Origin: Arsenophonus endosymbiont of Ceratovacuna japonica
GTDB lineage: Bacteria > Pseudomonadota > Gammaproteobacteria > Enterobacterales > Enterobacteriaceae
NCBI GenBank assembly: GCA_024349725.1
Contig: AP026064.1
Location: 580,592 to 644,591 of the forward strand
DNA length: 64,000 nucleotides
Direction of reading: 5' to 3'
Below are positions 47,246 through 61,505 of this stretch, in pieces. The notes under the pieces are model-generated. The model searched no databases. It was not told the origin of the DNA and saw only the letters and a program-made list of their open reading frames with translations. Position 1 is the first letter of the stretch. Every line of letters begins with the position of its first letter. Both the position numbers and the translations under genes were made by a program.

Positions 47246-48493
47246 TTATCGTAAAGTAACTTTTCCACCATTATTAAAATAAGATTTAATACCATTAAAA
47301 ATAGATTCTGCTATTTGTTTTTGGAATTTTGCTGTTTTTAATTTTTTTTCTTCCTCAACGTTACTAATAAAAGCTGTTTCAATTAAAATAGATGGTATAT
47401 CTGGAGCTTTTAATACTGCAAAACCAGCTTGATCAACAATATTTTTATGTAATCTATTAATATTACCTATCTGTTTAAGTACTTCTGTACCAAATTTTAA
47501 ACTATCATTAATTGTAGCTGTCTGAATCAAATCAAACATAGTATGATCAAGATATTTATCACCACTTTTGCTAACTCCTCCAATTACATCTGATTTATTT
47601 TGTGTTTGAGCTAAATAACGAGCAGTATTACTGGTAGCTCCTTTAATAGATAATGCAAATATAGAAGAACCTTTTGCTTTACGATTATCAAAAGCATCTG
47701 CATGAATAGAAATAAATAAATCAGCTTGCATTTTCCGTGCTTTTGCAACTCTAACTTGTAAAGGAATAAATATATCTTCATTTCTAGTCATATAAACTTT
47801 CATTTTAGGCTCATGATTAATTAATATTTTTAATATCCAAGCAATTTTTAATACAATATCTTTTTCTAAAGTTTTATATTTTCCTATTGCACCAGGATCT
47901 TCACCTCCATGACCAGGATCAATCATAATTATTATAGTTCTATTTTTTTTTATTTTACTAATTTTTTTAGATTTAATTATTAATGTGTTATTTAATTTAC
48001 CTTTATTATAATCTTCTAATAATCTTAATAATGGATCATCATTTAAGTAAACATTTATAGCTGGATAAAAATCAATAACTAAACGATGTATAAAATTAGA
48101 TATAGGTGTGATAGTAAATATTTGTAAATTAACATGAGTTTTTACTTGAAAAACTAATCTAATTATTTTTTGATCAAATTTTCCTACTCTGATTAATTTT
48201 AAATAAGGATCATGTAAACTTATTTGTTTATCAATATTTCGTAAAATATTATTCAATTGTATATTTTTTAAATCTATAACAATACGTTCAGGAGAAGATA
48301 AAGTAAATTGATGATATTTTAAAGCAATATTTGATTCTAATGTAACTCTTGTATAACTAGATGCAGGCCAAATGCGAATAGCTATTATACTTGAAGGTGA
48401 AGTTAATACTAATGGACTAATACTTAAAATTATAATAGTTATTACTATTTGCAGAAGATATAATCGTAAAAAATCATATTTTAAATGATACAT
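47246..48493 (-). CDS. amiC: N-acetylmuramoyl-L-alanine amidase AmiC
   Basis: Periplasmic zinc amidase that cuts septal peptidoglycan during daughter-cell separation. The 415 residues match E. coli AmiC (417): an N-terminal AMIN domain for septal targeting (about 36-145, [17 protein letters not shown] at its start), a linker, and the Amidase_3 domain (about 185-408). Zinc and catalytic residues H195 (IDPGHGGED), E210, H264 (ISIHADAF) and E372 (ILIETAFIS) are present. The leader is unusual: residues 1-30 carry one hydrophobic segment but no twin arginine, while E. coli AmiC has a Tat signal with RRRLL. Export therefore probably uses Sec. Confidence 0.95.
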   Translation of the reverse strand: MYHLKYDFLRLYLLQIVITIIILSISPLVLTSPSSIIAIRIWPASSYTRVTLESNIALKYHQFTLSSPERIVIDLKNIQLNNILRNIDKQISLHDPYLKLIRVGKFDQKIIRLVFQVKTHVNLQIFTITPISNFIHRLVIDFYPAINVYLNDDPLLRLLEDYNKGKLNNTLIIKSKKISKIKKNRTIIIMIDPGHGGEDPGAIGKYKTLEKDIVLKIAWILKILINHEPKMKVYMTRNEDIFIPLQVRVAKARKMQADLFISIHADAFDNRKAKGSSIFALSIKGATSNTARYLAQTQNKSDVIGGVSKSGDKYLDHTMFDLIQTATINDSLKFGTEVLKQIGNINRLHKNIVDQAGFAVLKAPDIPSILIETAFISNVEEEKKLKTAKFQKQIAESIFNGIKSYFNNGGKVTLR

Positions 48494-49939
48494 TGAAAAC
48501 CCACTTACATCATTAAATAATTATAAATTATTTAACATTATTAATAATTAAAATAATTATAAAAATTAATAATTATCAATAAACTATTATTAATAAATAT
48601 TTCAATATAAAAATAATTTTTAAATTAAAATTAATGATTTTAAGTTTTATTTATATAATAATATTATATAAAAATTTTAAAATATATTTAAATTATTAAA
48701 AAATTATTTTCATATTTATAATGCTATATATTATTATAAAATATTAATATATAAATAATTAATTATTAATATATATTAAAATAATAATGATGTACTTTAA
48801 TACATTTTATTGTTTTATATTAAAATAATAAAATTAATCTTATTAAAAATATTTATAAAATATATATTAATTAAAATAATATATATTGTTATTATATTTT
48901 TTATTTAAAATATATTATAATATAATAAATGTATATTAATTATTAATTATACTATATATAATAAATAAATAAAAATAATAAATTTTTAACATTAAATAAT
49001 TTATTAAAAAATTTTATATAATTTACACAAAAAAAATAAAATTAAATAAAATTTATTATTTTATTATATATAGTATTAATACTAATATTATTATTGGTAA
49101 TTTTATTATTATTAATATTATAAAATATAAAATAAATTAATATATTTATTTAATATCTTTAAAATAATTATTTTATATTTAGTAATTTAAATTTTAATAT
49201 TATAAAAATTTAATTTTATTTATTTATAAAATAAAAATAATAAAATCAATTAATAAATTATAAAAATAATAAATAATTATTCTAAAAATATTTTTATATA
49301 ATATGTAATAAATTATTTGTAATATATATATTATTAATCAAGTATAATTTTTTAATAAAATTTTTATATTAATAAAATATTAATAATAAAATTATAATTA
49401 AAATATTAAAAAATTAGTAATTTAATATAAATTTAATATATAAATAATATTAATTATTAATTTAATTATTAAAGTATTAAGTAATATTATTTTGATTAAT
49501 ATAAATAATTAAAATAAATAATTTATTATTATAAAATTATAAAAATAAATATTTATATATTATTTATATATAATTAAAATAAATATCTAAAAAATATTTA
49601 TTTATAATAATGATTTTATTTATTAAAATAATATTACTTAATATATTATTATATAATTATTTATTAATATATAAATAAACTAAAAATTATTATATTATAT
49701 AAATTTTATTTTATAATTAAACATTATGAAATATTAATATTTGTTTATTAAATATTAGAAATAATAAAATTTATTTTATTATAATTTTATTTAAAATAAT
49801 AATTTATATTATTTATATTTATTTATGATAAAAAATTAATTTAAATATTAATTAAATTAATTTTTTTTATTAAAAATATTTTATTTTTTTTTTTTTAATA
49901 AAAATATAAACCCTCTTTATTAGAGGGTTTATATTCTAT
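48494..49939. other. Spacer between ibpA and amiC
   Basis: About 1.45 kb of A/T sequence upstream of amiC. Only the ibpA terminator (49903-49935) and a long T run at about 49882-49896 stand out. Confidence 0.55.
49903..49935 (-). terminator. G+C-containing terminator of ibpA
   Basis: Arms AATATAAACCCTCT (49903-49916) and the exact reverse complement (49922-49935) form a 14-bp stem with a 5-base loop, four bases after the ibpA stop. Read on the minus strand the stem ends in TATATTTTTATT. This is the only classical intrinsic terminator with a G+C stem that I see in the window. Confidence 0.85.
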
Positions 49940-50434
49940 TTAAATATTATTATTCTCAAGTGCTGATAAAGATTTATTATGTTCACTAATAGTAATTTTT
50001 TGAGGTTTTTCCTGCTCAGGAATATCATAAATAAATTGCAATGTTAATAACCCCTTATCTAAATTAGCCTTATGAATAGTTATTCTATGTTCAAGATTTA
50101 AACAAAATGAAAATTTTCTTTTTTCAATACCATGATGTAACCATTTTATATCATTTTTTTCATTAGATGAAGTAATTTCTTTATTCTTTGGATTACCGAT
50201 AATAGTCAACTGATTATTAAGCACTGAAATATCTAATTCATTTTGATTATAACCAGGTACATTTACTTGTAATTCATAATGAATCTTATCTTTTTGTAAT
50301 AAATTATAAACTGGTGTATCAGAAACAGGTGTTTCCCCTGTTAATCTACTAAATAAATTATCCATTTGTGTAAAGCGATCAGATAACGAATGATTACTTA
50401 ATGTTGGTATAAATGAAAAAGAACGATAAGCCAT
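49940..50434 (-). CDS. ibpA: Small heat-shock protein IbpA
   Basis: Hsp20-family holdase that binds aggregating proteins for later rescue by ClpB and DnaK. The 164 residues are longer than E. coli IbpA (137) and resemble the form seen in Buchnera as I remember it, beginning MAYRSFSFIPTLSNHS. The alpha-crystallin domain (about residues 45-150) includes YELQVNVPGYNQNELDIS, NQLTIIG and NLDKGLLTLQFIYDIPE. The C-terminal IxI-type motif reads ITI within PQKITISEHN. A strong AAGGAG ribosome site lies 7 bases before the ATG. The unit has its own sigma-32-like promoter and G+C-stem terminator. Confidence 0.93.
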   Translation of the reverse strand: MAYRSFSFIPTLSNHSLSDRFTQMDNLFSRLTGETPVSDTPVYNLLQKDKIHYELQVNVPGYNQNELDISVLNNQLTIIGNPKNKEITSSNEKNDIKWLHHGIEKRKFSFCLNLEHRITIHKANLDKGLLTLQFIYDIPEQEKPQKITISEHNKSLSALENNNI

Positions 50435-53918
<3,484 letters not shown>

Positions 53919-53971
53919 TAATATTAATTTGTTATTATTAATTATATTTTAATTTATATAAGGAATACTTA

Positions 53972-55279
53972 ATGTCTAAAATAATTAAAATAATAGGTCG
54001 TGAAATAATTGATTCACGTGGTAATCCAACTGTTGAATCAGAAGTTCATTTAGAGGGTGGGTTTATTGGTATGGCAATGACACCATCTGGTGCATCTACA
54101 GGTTCAAATGAAGCGATAGAACTTCGCGATAATGATAAATCTCGTTTTTTAGGGAAAGGAGTACTAAAAGCAGTTTCAGCAGTAAATAATCAAATTGCTA
54201 ATGCATTAATTGGACATGATGCAATGGATCAAAATAATATTGATAAAATTATGATTAAATTAGATAATACAGACAATAAATCTCAATTTGGTGCAAATGC
54301 TATTTTAGCAGTTTCATTAGCTAATGCAAAAGCTGCTGCAGCTTCAAAAAACATGTTTTTATATGAATATATTTCTCAATTAAATGGTACACCAGGTAAA
54401 TTTTCTATGCCATTGCCAATGATAAATATTATTAATGGCGGAAAGCATGCAGATAATAATATTGATATTCAAGAATTTATGATTCAACCAGTAGGTGCAA
54501 AAAGTTTAAATGAAGCAGTACAAATAGGGTCAGAAATTTTTCATTATTTATCCAAAATTTTAAAAGCAAAAGGGATGAATATATCTGTAGGTGATGAAGG
54601 TGGTTATGCTCCAAATTTAGAATCTAATGATGCCGCTTTAATAGTAATTAAAGAAGCAATTGAAGTAGCAGGTTATGAATTAGGTAAAGATATTACATTA
54701 GCAATAGATTGTGCTGCTTCAGAATTATATAATAAGAAAACTGGTAATTATGAATTAAAAAATGAAGGTAAAACTTTTACTTCACAAGAATTTACTCATT
54801 ATTTAGAAAGATTAACCAAACAGTATCCAATTATCTCTATTGAAGATGGACTTGATGAGTCAGACTGGGATGGATTTAAATATCAAACTAAAATATTAGG
54901 TAATAAAATTCAGTTAGTAGGTGATGATTTATTTGTTACTAATACTAAAATTTTAAAAAAAGGTATTAAAAAAGGTATTGCTAATTCTATTTTAATTAAA
55001 TTTAACCAAATTGGCACTTTAACTGAAACTTTAGAAACTATTAAAATGGCAAAAGATGCTGGATATACAGTAATTATTTCACATAGATCAGGTGAAACTG
55101 AAGATTCAACAATTGCAGATTTAGCAGTAGGAACATCAGCTGGGCAAATTAAAACTGGTTCAATGAGTCGTTCTGATAGAACATCTAAATATAATCAATT
55201 AATTCGTATTGAAGAGAAATTGAATAATAAAATTTCTTTTAATGGTATAAAAGAAATTAAATATTATTCTAAAATTTAA
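53972..55279 (+). CDS. eno: Enolase
   Basis: Converts 2-phosphoglycerate to phosphoenolpyruvate; in E. coli it is also part of the RNA degradosome. The 435 residues compare with 432. Active-site pieces are intact: [19 protein letters not shown] (general-acid glutamate), [14 protein letters not shown] (metal site), [10 protein letters not shown], the lysine in [10 protein letters not shown] and [16 protein letters not shown]. An AAGGAAT ribosome site precedes the ATG. It is co-transcribed with pyrG. A 17-bp hairpin 54 bases downstream probably ends the operon. Confidence 0.98.
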   Translation: MSKIIKIIGREIIDSRGNPTVESEVHLEGGFIGMAMTPSGASTGSNEAIELRDNDKSRFLGKGVLKAVSAVNNQIANALIGHDAMDQNNIDKIMIKLDNTDNKSQFGANAILAVSLANAKAAAASKNMFLYEYISQLNGTPGKFSMPLPMINIINGGKHADNNIDIQEFMIQPVGAKSLNEAVQIGSEIFHYLSKILKAKGMNISVGDEGGYAPNLESNDAALIVIKEAIEVAGYELGKDITLAIDCAASELYNKKTGNYELKNEGKTFTSQEFTHYLERLTKQYPIISIEDGLDESDWDGFKYQTKILGNKIQLVGDDLFVTNTKILKKGIKKGIANSILIKFNQIGTLTETLETIKMAKDAGYTVIISHRSGETEDSTIADLAVGTSAGQIKTGSMSRSDRTSKYNQLIRIEEKLNNKISFNGIKEIKYYSKI

Positions 55280-57624
55280 TTTTATTTATTATTAATATAT
55301 AATTATAATAATTATTATGATTTTTATTTTATATTACATATAATTTATATTATAAAATATAAATTATATGTAATAAAAATATATTAAAATTTTTATATTT
55401 TAGTTTTATAATTTATTATTATGTTGAATATATGATTAATAATTAATGATTATTGAATTTTAATAACATTTTAAAATAATTTAACATTATATTTATATAT
55501 TCATAATAAATATAAATTAATATTATTATAGTTAAATATTTTTTCAATATCATTATTATTTTATTTTAATTATATTTATAATATTAAAAATAATGATGTT
55601 AATTTAAGAATATATATATTATTTTATTAAATTTTAAATAATATATTTTATTTTTATAATTAAAAGTAAGTAATTAATATATTATAAAATAAATTAATTT
55701 ATCCATTTTTAATATAATTATTATTTAATAGTTATTTAATTAAATATCATTTAATATAATATTTATTTTTAATAATTAAAATTAAAATTTCTATATATAA
55801 TAAATTTTATTAATTATATTATTTAATAATATTAAAATTTTTAAGTAAATACTAAATAATATTTTTATATGTATTATTAATTTAAAGTTAATTAATTAAA
55901 CTATAATATTATAATATTAATTATAAATATTAATTATAAACTATTATTATGTATAATTTTATTATTTTAATTTAATAAATTTATTATTATTTAATTAAAA
56001 AAATAATTAATAATTATATATATAAATATATATAATATATTTAGTTTTTATTAAATTATTTATTTATATATAATATACTTAGTTAAATATAAAAATCAAT
56101 ATAAATATAAATTTTATTTTATATTATTTATTATGTAATAAATATATTTTATAAAATAGTAAATAATTAACATTAATTAATATAAACTTAATATATTAAT
56201 AAATATATGAAATGTATATTAAAATAAAATTATTATAAAAATACCAATAATCAAAATAAAAATTTTTATTTACAAATTATATATTATAAAATATATATAA
56301 AATAAGTAAATAAATAAATCTTATAATAAAGATATTTTATTTTGAAATATACATTTTTTTTAAAAATAAATAAAATGTAATTTTTAAAAATATATCTTAA
56401 ATATATAAAATATATTAAACTATTATATTTATTACAAAATTATAAAAAATCTCATAATTTTAATGATATGTTATATTAATTATATAAAATATTATTATAT
56501 TAATAAATATAATATTTAAATAATCATTTATTGCATTGTTTTAAAATAGTTAATAAATATATAATAATAATATATATAATAATTTAAAAGATTATTATAA
56601 AAATTATTTTTAATTATAAATTCATATTTATTATTATTATTAATAATAAATATATAAAATAATTATTGTTTATTAAATTTTTATATTATATGTAAACTAA
56701 TTAATTATTTTATTATTATAATTATTATATATAATATAATATAAAATATCATAAAAATATACTTAATAATTCAATGTATTTATTTATTAAGTTTTAATTA
56801 GTAATAATGATAAAATATTAATTATTAAGAAAAATTAAATAAATATTATACCATTATAAATTAATATATTTATATAAAATATATTAATATAGTATAGTTT
56901 ATATATTTATGATTTAAATAATGATATAAGTATTTATATTATTTATAATAAAATAATTTATAAAATAATTTTTTAATAGTAAAGATTTTAAATATTAATA
57001 AATTTTAATTAAAATTAATAATAATTTAATATAAAAAATTATTTTTTAATTAAATAAATAATTATTAATATATAATAATAAAAATTATTATATAGTTTAT
57101 TAAATTTTATAATTATAAATATATATTTTATTATATATATTTACACTTATTATTTAATAAATATTATCATAATAATATTATTTAAAATTATTTTAATAAT
57201 TATTAAAATAATTATTAATACATAATATTATTTATAACAATAATTAATTATTGTTTATAATATTAATTATATTAATATAATTTATTTAAAATATTAAAAA
57301 TATTTAATAATAAATTATAATTTAAGTTAACTGTTAAAAGTAAATATAATTATCTTTATATAATTTTAATTATTTTATAGTTTTTATAATAATAATATAC
57401 TTATATAAATAAAGTTAATTTATAAAAATTACAAATTTATTATAATATTATAATATTCACTATAATTTAAAAAAAAAAAATAAAAATAATTATTTATTAT
57501 TAATTATAATAATTGTAAAATATTTATATAAGTTAAATAATTGATAATTAATTAAATATATTAAGTTTATAAAATATAAATTATTTTATTAATTTAATCA
57601 TAAAATAATTAAAAAAATTTAATT
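55280..57624. other. Convergent spacer between eno and fabA
   Basis: About 2.34 kb, one of the longest empty stretches. Apart from the eno hairpin I see only A/T sequence with scattered short inverted repeats (for example 13 bp near 56625-56655). No relic could be aligned. Confidence 0.55.
55334..55373 (+). terminator. Hairpin after eno
   Basis: Arms TTACATATAATTTATAT (55334-55350) and the exact reverse complement (55357-55373) pair over 17 bp around TATAAA, followed by a short A-rich stretch. Probable end of the pyrG-eno transcript. Confidence 0.6.
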
Positions 57625-58143
57625 TTAAAAATTACTAGTATCTTTAAATAATCCAACTTTTAAATCATTTGCTATATAAATATATTTATTATTAACTAAT
57701 ACTTTACCATCAGCTACACCTATAATTAATCTTCTATTAATAACACGTTTTAAATGTATACAGTAAGTCACTTTTTTTGTAATTGGTAAAATTTGCCCAG
57801 TAAATTTTACCTCACCTACTCCTAGTGCTCTTCCTTTTCCTTTTCCCCCCAACCATCCAAGATAAAAACCAACTAATTGCCACATTGCATCTAATCCTAA
57901 ACAACCTGGCATAACTGGATCGTTAGTGAAATGACAACTAAAAAACCACAAATCAGGTCTAATATCAAATTCAGCTTCAATATAACCTTTATTGAATTTT
58001 CCATTCTTTTCAGTTATTTTTATAATTCGATCTATCATTAACATATTACCAGAAGGTAATGGAGGACCATCTTTATTAAAAAGTTTACATCTACCAGAAG
58101 AAACTAAATCTTCTTTAGTATATGAGCATTGTTTATAAAACAT
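57625..58143 (-). CDS. fabA: 3-hydroxydecanoyl-ACP dehydratase/isomerase
   Basis: Dehydrates 3-hydroxydecanoyl-ACP and isomerises trans-2 to cis-3 decenoyl-ACP, the entry to unsaturated fatty acids. The 172 residues equal E. coli FabA. The active-site histidine H71 lies in [16 protein letters not shown] and the aspartate D85 in [32 protein letters not shown] is conserved. A small hairpin CTTATTA-AAAA-TAATAAG (58157-58174) lies in the leader, 14 bases before the ATG. FabB, needed downstream, is not in this window. Its retention shows that phospholipid synthesis with unsaturated chains continues although lipid A genes decay. Confidence 0.98.
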   Translation of the reverse strand: MFYKQCSYTKEDLVSSGRCKLFNKDGPPLPSGNMLMIDRIIKITEKNGKFNKGYIEAEFDIRPDLWFFSCHFTNDPVMPGCLGLDAMWQLVGFYLGWLGGKGKGRALGVGEVKFTGQILPITKKVTYCIHLKRVINRRLIIGVADGKVLVNNKYIYIANDLKVGLFKDTSNF

Positions 58144-60291
58144 ATAAATAAATAGCCTTATTAAAAATAATAAGATTAAATAATAACTTACATTTACAAT
58201 CTAAAGAATTAAAATTAACTATTTTTATTTATTTAAATTACTTTAAAACAATTTAAATTTAAATATTTTTATTATTATAGCAAATAATATATTTTATATT
58301 AATATTAATAAAAATAAATTATTATATATGTTTTATTTAAAAACATATTTTATTAAAGTAAAAATTTATTAAAAACATTTTTAACAAACTAAATATTAAA
58401 TATATTAAATTTTATTATCATAATAATATTATTTTAAAACATAAATTAAATTAATCAAAAATACTATAATCCTTATAAAATATATTATTTCATGTAAAAT
58501 ATATATTAAAAAATTTCTATTTTTTTAGTTCATTATAATAATAAAATTTATACAAATAAATTAATTTATTATATATATAATTATATTTTTTAATATATAA
58601 ATTTAATAATAAACATATTGATTTAGTATATAAAATATAAATAATAATATACTATTATTATTTAATTTATTATTTAACTATTTAATATGTTATTAAAATT
58701 AAAAATAATTACTATGAAATTTTAATTTATAATTAAAAAAATTACATTATAATAATATATTTATTATATATATTATTATTTAATTTATTTTTATATTATC
58801 TATAAATAAATTTATAATCATGAAAATAAATAATAAAAATAATATATAATTTGTTAATAAATATATTTTAAATAATTATAATTTTATATAATAAATGATA
58901 TATTAATTTAAAAAATTACTTTATTTTTAGTTTTAGTAAAAATTTATTTTATATAATATTTTTTAATATATTTTAATAAAAATAATTATATTACTACTAA
59001 TTATTCTACATCTAAATTAGATAATTTAATATTTAATAATTAATTAATATTTAATTTTATAAAAAATAAAACAACTAATAATTATTAATTTTTATACATT
59101 ATTATCTTATAAATTTATTATATTTTTACATAAAAAATATTTTTTAAAAAAATAATAATTTAATATACATTTTTTAAATATTTTTAATCTATAAACTATT
59201 TATAGTCAATATAATTAATAATTACAAATAAATTTTATATAAAAATTAATATTAATTAATTATTAAATTATTAATTAAATTTAATTTAATTAATAATTTT
59301 AAAATATATTTATTAAATTTACATAGATATATTAATATATAAATAAATAAATATATATTTTTATTACCAAACGTAAATTATGAATTATTGATATAAATAT
59401 ATTATTATTTTAAAATAATAATATATTTATTTATAATATATAATATAAATCTAAATATTTATAAAAATTAAAATTAAATAAACTTTATATTTATTAATAT
59501 AAATATTAATTTATATTAATAAATATAAATATGTAATTTATTTATTAATATAGAATTTATATCAATAAAATATTTAATTTTAATATATATTATTATTTAT
59601 TTATTTATTATCATATTTTTATTAAAAAATAACTAATATAATTTTATAGTATCATACTAAATGTTATGTTTTAATATAATTTATATAATAATTATAAAAA
59701 TTCTCATATAAATTATAATAACTATATTTTATATTTAATCTTATTATTATTTAATATATTTCATTATATTAATTATATTTAATATAATAATACATTATTT
59801 AAATAAAATAAAATTATAACATTATATTAATATTATTAAATTTGAAAAAAAACTTAAAATTATAAATATAAATAAAATATATTAATTTTATAATTTTAAA
59901 ACAAATTAAATACAAATTTTAATTAACTTATTATAGTTATTAAACTAATTAAATAATGTTTATTATTTTATTTGAAAATTTTAACATTTAATATTTAATA
60001 TAATATTATATTAAATATTAAAAAAATAATATTAAAAAATTTTAACTATATTATATATATTATAAATATTATTTATAAATTAAATATTTAATTAAATGAA
60101 TTAATAATATTTTAATTATTAAATTATATTATAATTAATAAATTTTTTATAATATTTAATTTTAAATTAATAAAATAAAATAAAATTATTAAAATAAAAT
60201 AAACTTCTAATTTTAATAAAAATATTAAAAAATTTTATAAATAAAAAACTATTAATATTTTTAAAAAAAATTATTTTATACTAAATTTTAA
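58144..60291. other. Spacer between pyrD and fabA
   Basis: About 2.15 kb. In E. coli this interval contains zapC, ycbX, rlmL, uup, pqiABC, rmf and others; none is readable. The 38-bp palindrome at 59393-59430 and a small CCAAACG patch just before it (59367-59373) are the only outstanding items. Confidence 0.55.
59393..59430. repeat. 38-bp perfect A/T palindrome far from genes
   Basis: Left arm 59393-59411 and right arm 59412-59430 are exact reverse complements (19 bp each) with no gap. It lies about 860 bases beyond the pyrD stop and 1.25 kb before fabA. It may be the terminator of a vanished gene. Confidence 0.6.
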
Positions 60292-61302
60292 CTAAATAAA
60301 ATTAATAATGTTTTTAATTAATTTAGGTCCGTGATAAATCAATCCTGAATAAATTTGTAATAATGAAGCTCCTTCTAATAATTTTTCTCTAGCAGATATC
60401 AAAGAATCAATTCCTCCAACACCAATAATTGGTAACTGTCCTTTTAATTCTTTTGATAATAAACTAATAATTTTAGTACTTTTTAATTGTATTGGTCTAC
60501 CACTTAAACCTCCTAATTGATATGAATATTTTAATCCTTTAATTAAATTACGATCTAAAGTTGTATTTGTTGCTATTACCCCATCAATTTTTTTAGAAAT
60601 TAAACTATTACTAATTTGAATAATTTCTCTTTCAGTTAAATCAGGAGAAATTTTTACTACTACAGGAACATATTTTTTATATTTTTCTGTTAATAAGAAT
60701 TGTTTATTTTTAATTGCTTGTAATAAATCATCTAATATCTCACCATATTGTAATAACCTTAAATCTATTGTATTAGGAGAAGAAATATTTATTGCAATAT
60801 AATCTGTATAAGAATAAATTTTTTCCATACAAATTAAATAATCTTCTTTAGCATATTCAATGGGAGTATCTTTATTCTTACCAATATTAATACCAATAAT
60901 ACCATTATTATTTGCTTTTTTAATATTTTCAATTAAATTGTCAACACCAAGATTATTAAATCCCATTCGATTAATTATTCCATCAATTTCAACCAAATGA
61001 AATAATCTAGGTTTATGATTACCTGGCTCTGGACGAGGTGTAACTGTTCCTATTTCTATAAAACCAAATCCCATTAAATTAAAAGCATCAATACATTCAC
61101 CATTTTTATCAAAACCAGCTGCTAATCCTAATGGATTTTTAAATCTTAATCCCATACAAATAGTTGGTTTAAAATTAACTGATTGTTGAATTATAAATTT
61201 AAGCGGTGTGTGCATTACACATTTAAGATATTGAAAAATAATTTTATGAGCTTGTTCTGGATTTAATTTAAATAATACCTTACTAATTAAATTATAAAAC
61301 AT
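60292..61302 (-). CDS. pyrD: Dihydroorotate dehydrogenase (quinone), class 2
   Basis: Oxidises dihydroorotate to orotate in pyrimidine synthesis and passes electrons to the quinone pool at the inner membrane. The 336 residues equal E. coli PyrD. The N-terminal helical extension (about 1-40) that binds the membrane and quinone marks class 2. FMN- and substrate-binding pieces are [39 protein letters not shown], the catalytic serine in [18 protein letters not shown] and IIGVGGIDS. It follows pepN by about 200 bases on the same strand, as in E. coli where pepN precedes pyrD. Because it needs quinone, a respiratory chain is implied. Confidence 0.98.
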   Translation of the reverse strand: MFYNLISKVLFKLNPEQAHKIIFQYLKCVMHTPLKFIIQQSVNFKPTICMGLRFKNPLGLAAGFDKNGECIDAFNLMGFGFIEIGTVTPRPEPGNHKPRLFHLVEIDGIINRMGFNNLGVDNLIENIKKANNNGIIGINIGKNKDTPIEYAKEDYLICMEKIYSYTDYIAINISSPNTIDLRLLQYGEILDDLLQAIKNKQFLLTEKYKKYVPVVVKISPDLTEREIIQISNSLISKKIDGVIATNTTLDRNLIKGLKYSYQLGGLSGRPIQLKSTKIISLLSKELKGQLPIIGVGGIDSLISAREKLLEGASLLQIYSGLIYHGPKLIKNIINFI

Positions 61303-61505
61303 TTATTACACCTTTTTGATATATAAGATAAATTATTTATTTTTTTAAAATTATTAAATGATTTATTGATAATTTAATTATAAATTATAGTAATATTTAT
61401 AAATTACTTATTTCAATTTAAATAAAATATAATAATATTTTTATTGTTTAAATAATTATTTATAATTAAAATATTAATAAATTTATATAATAAAATATCA
61501 TTATT

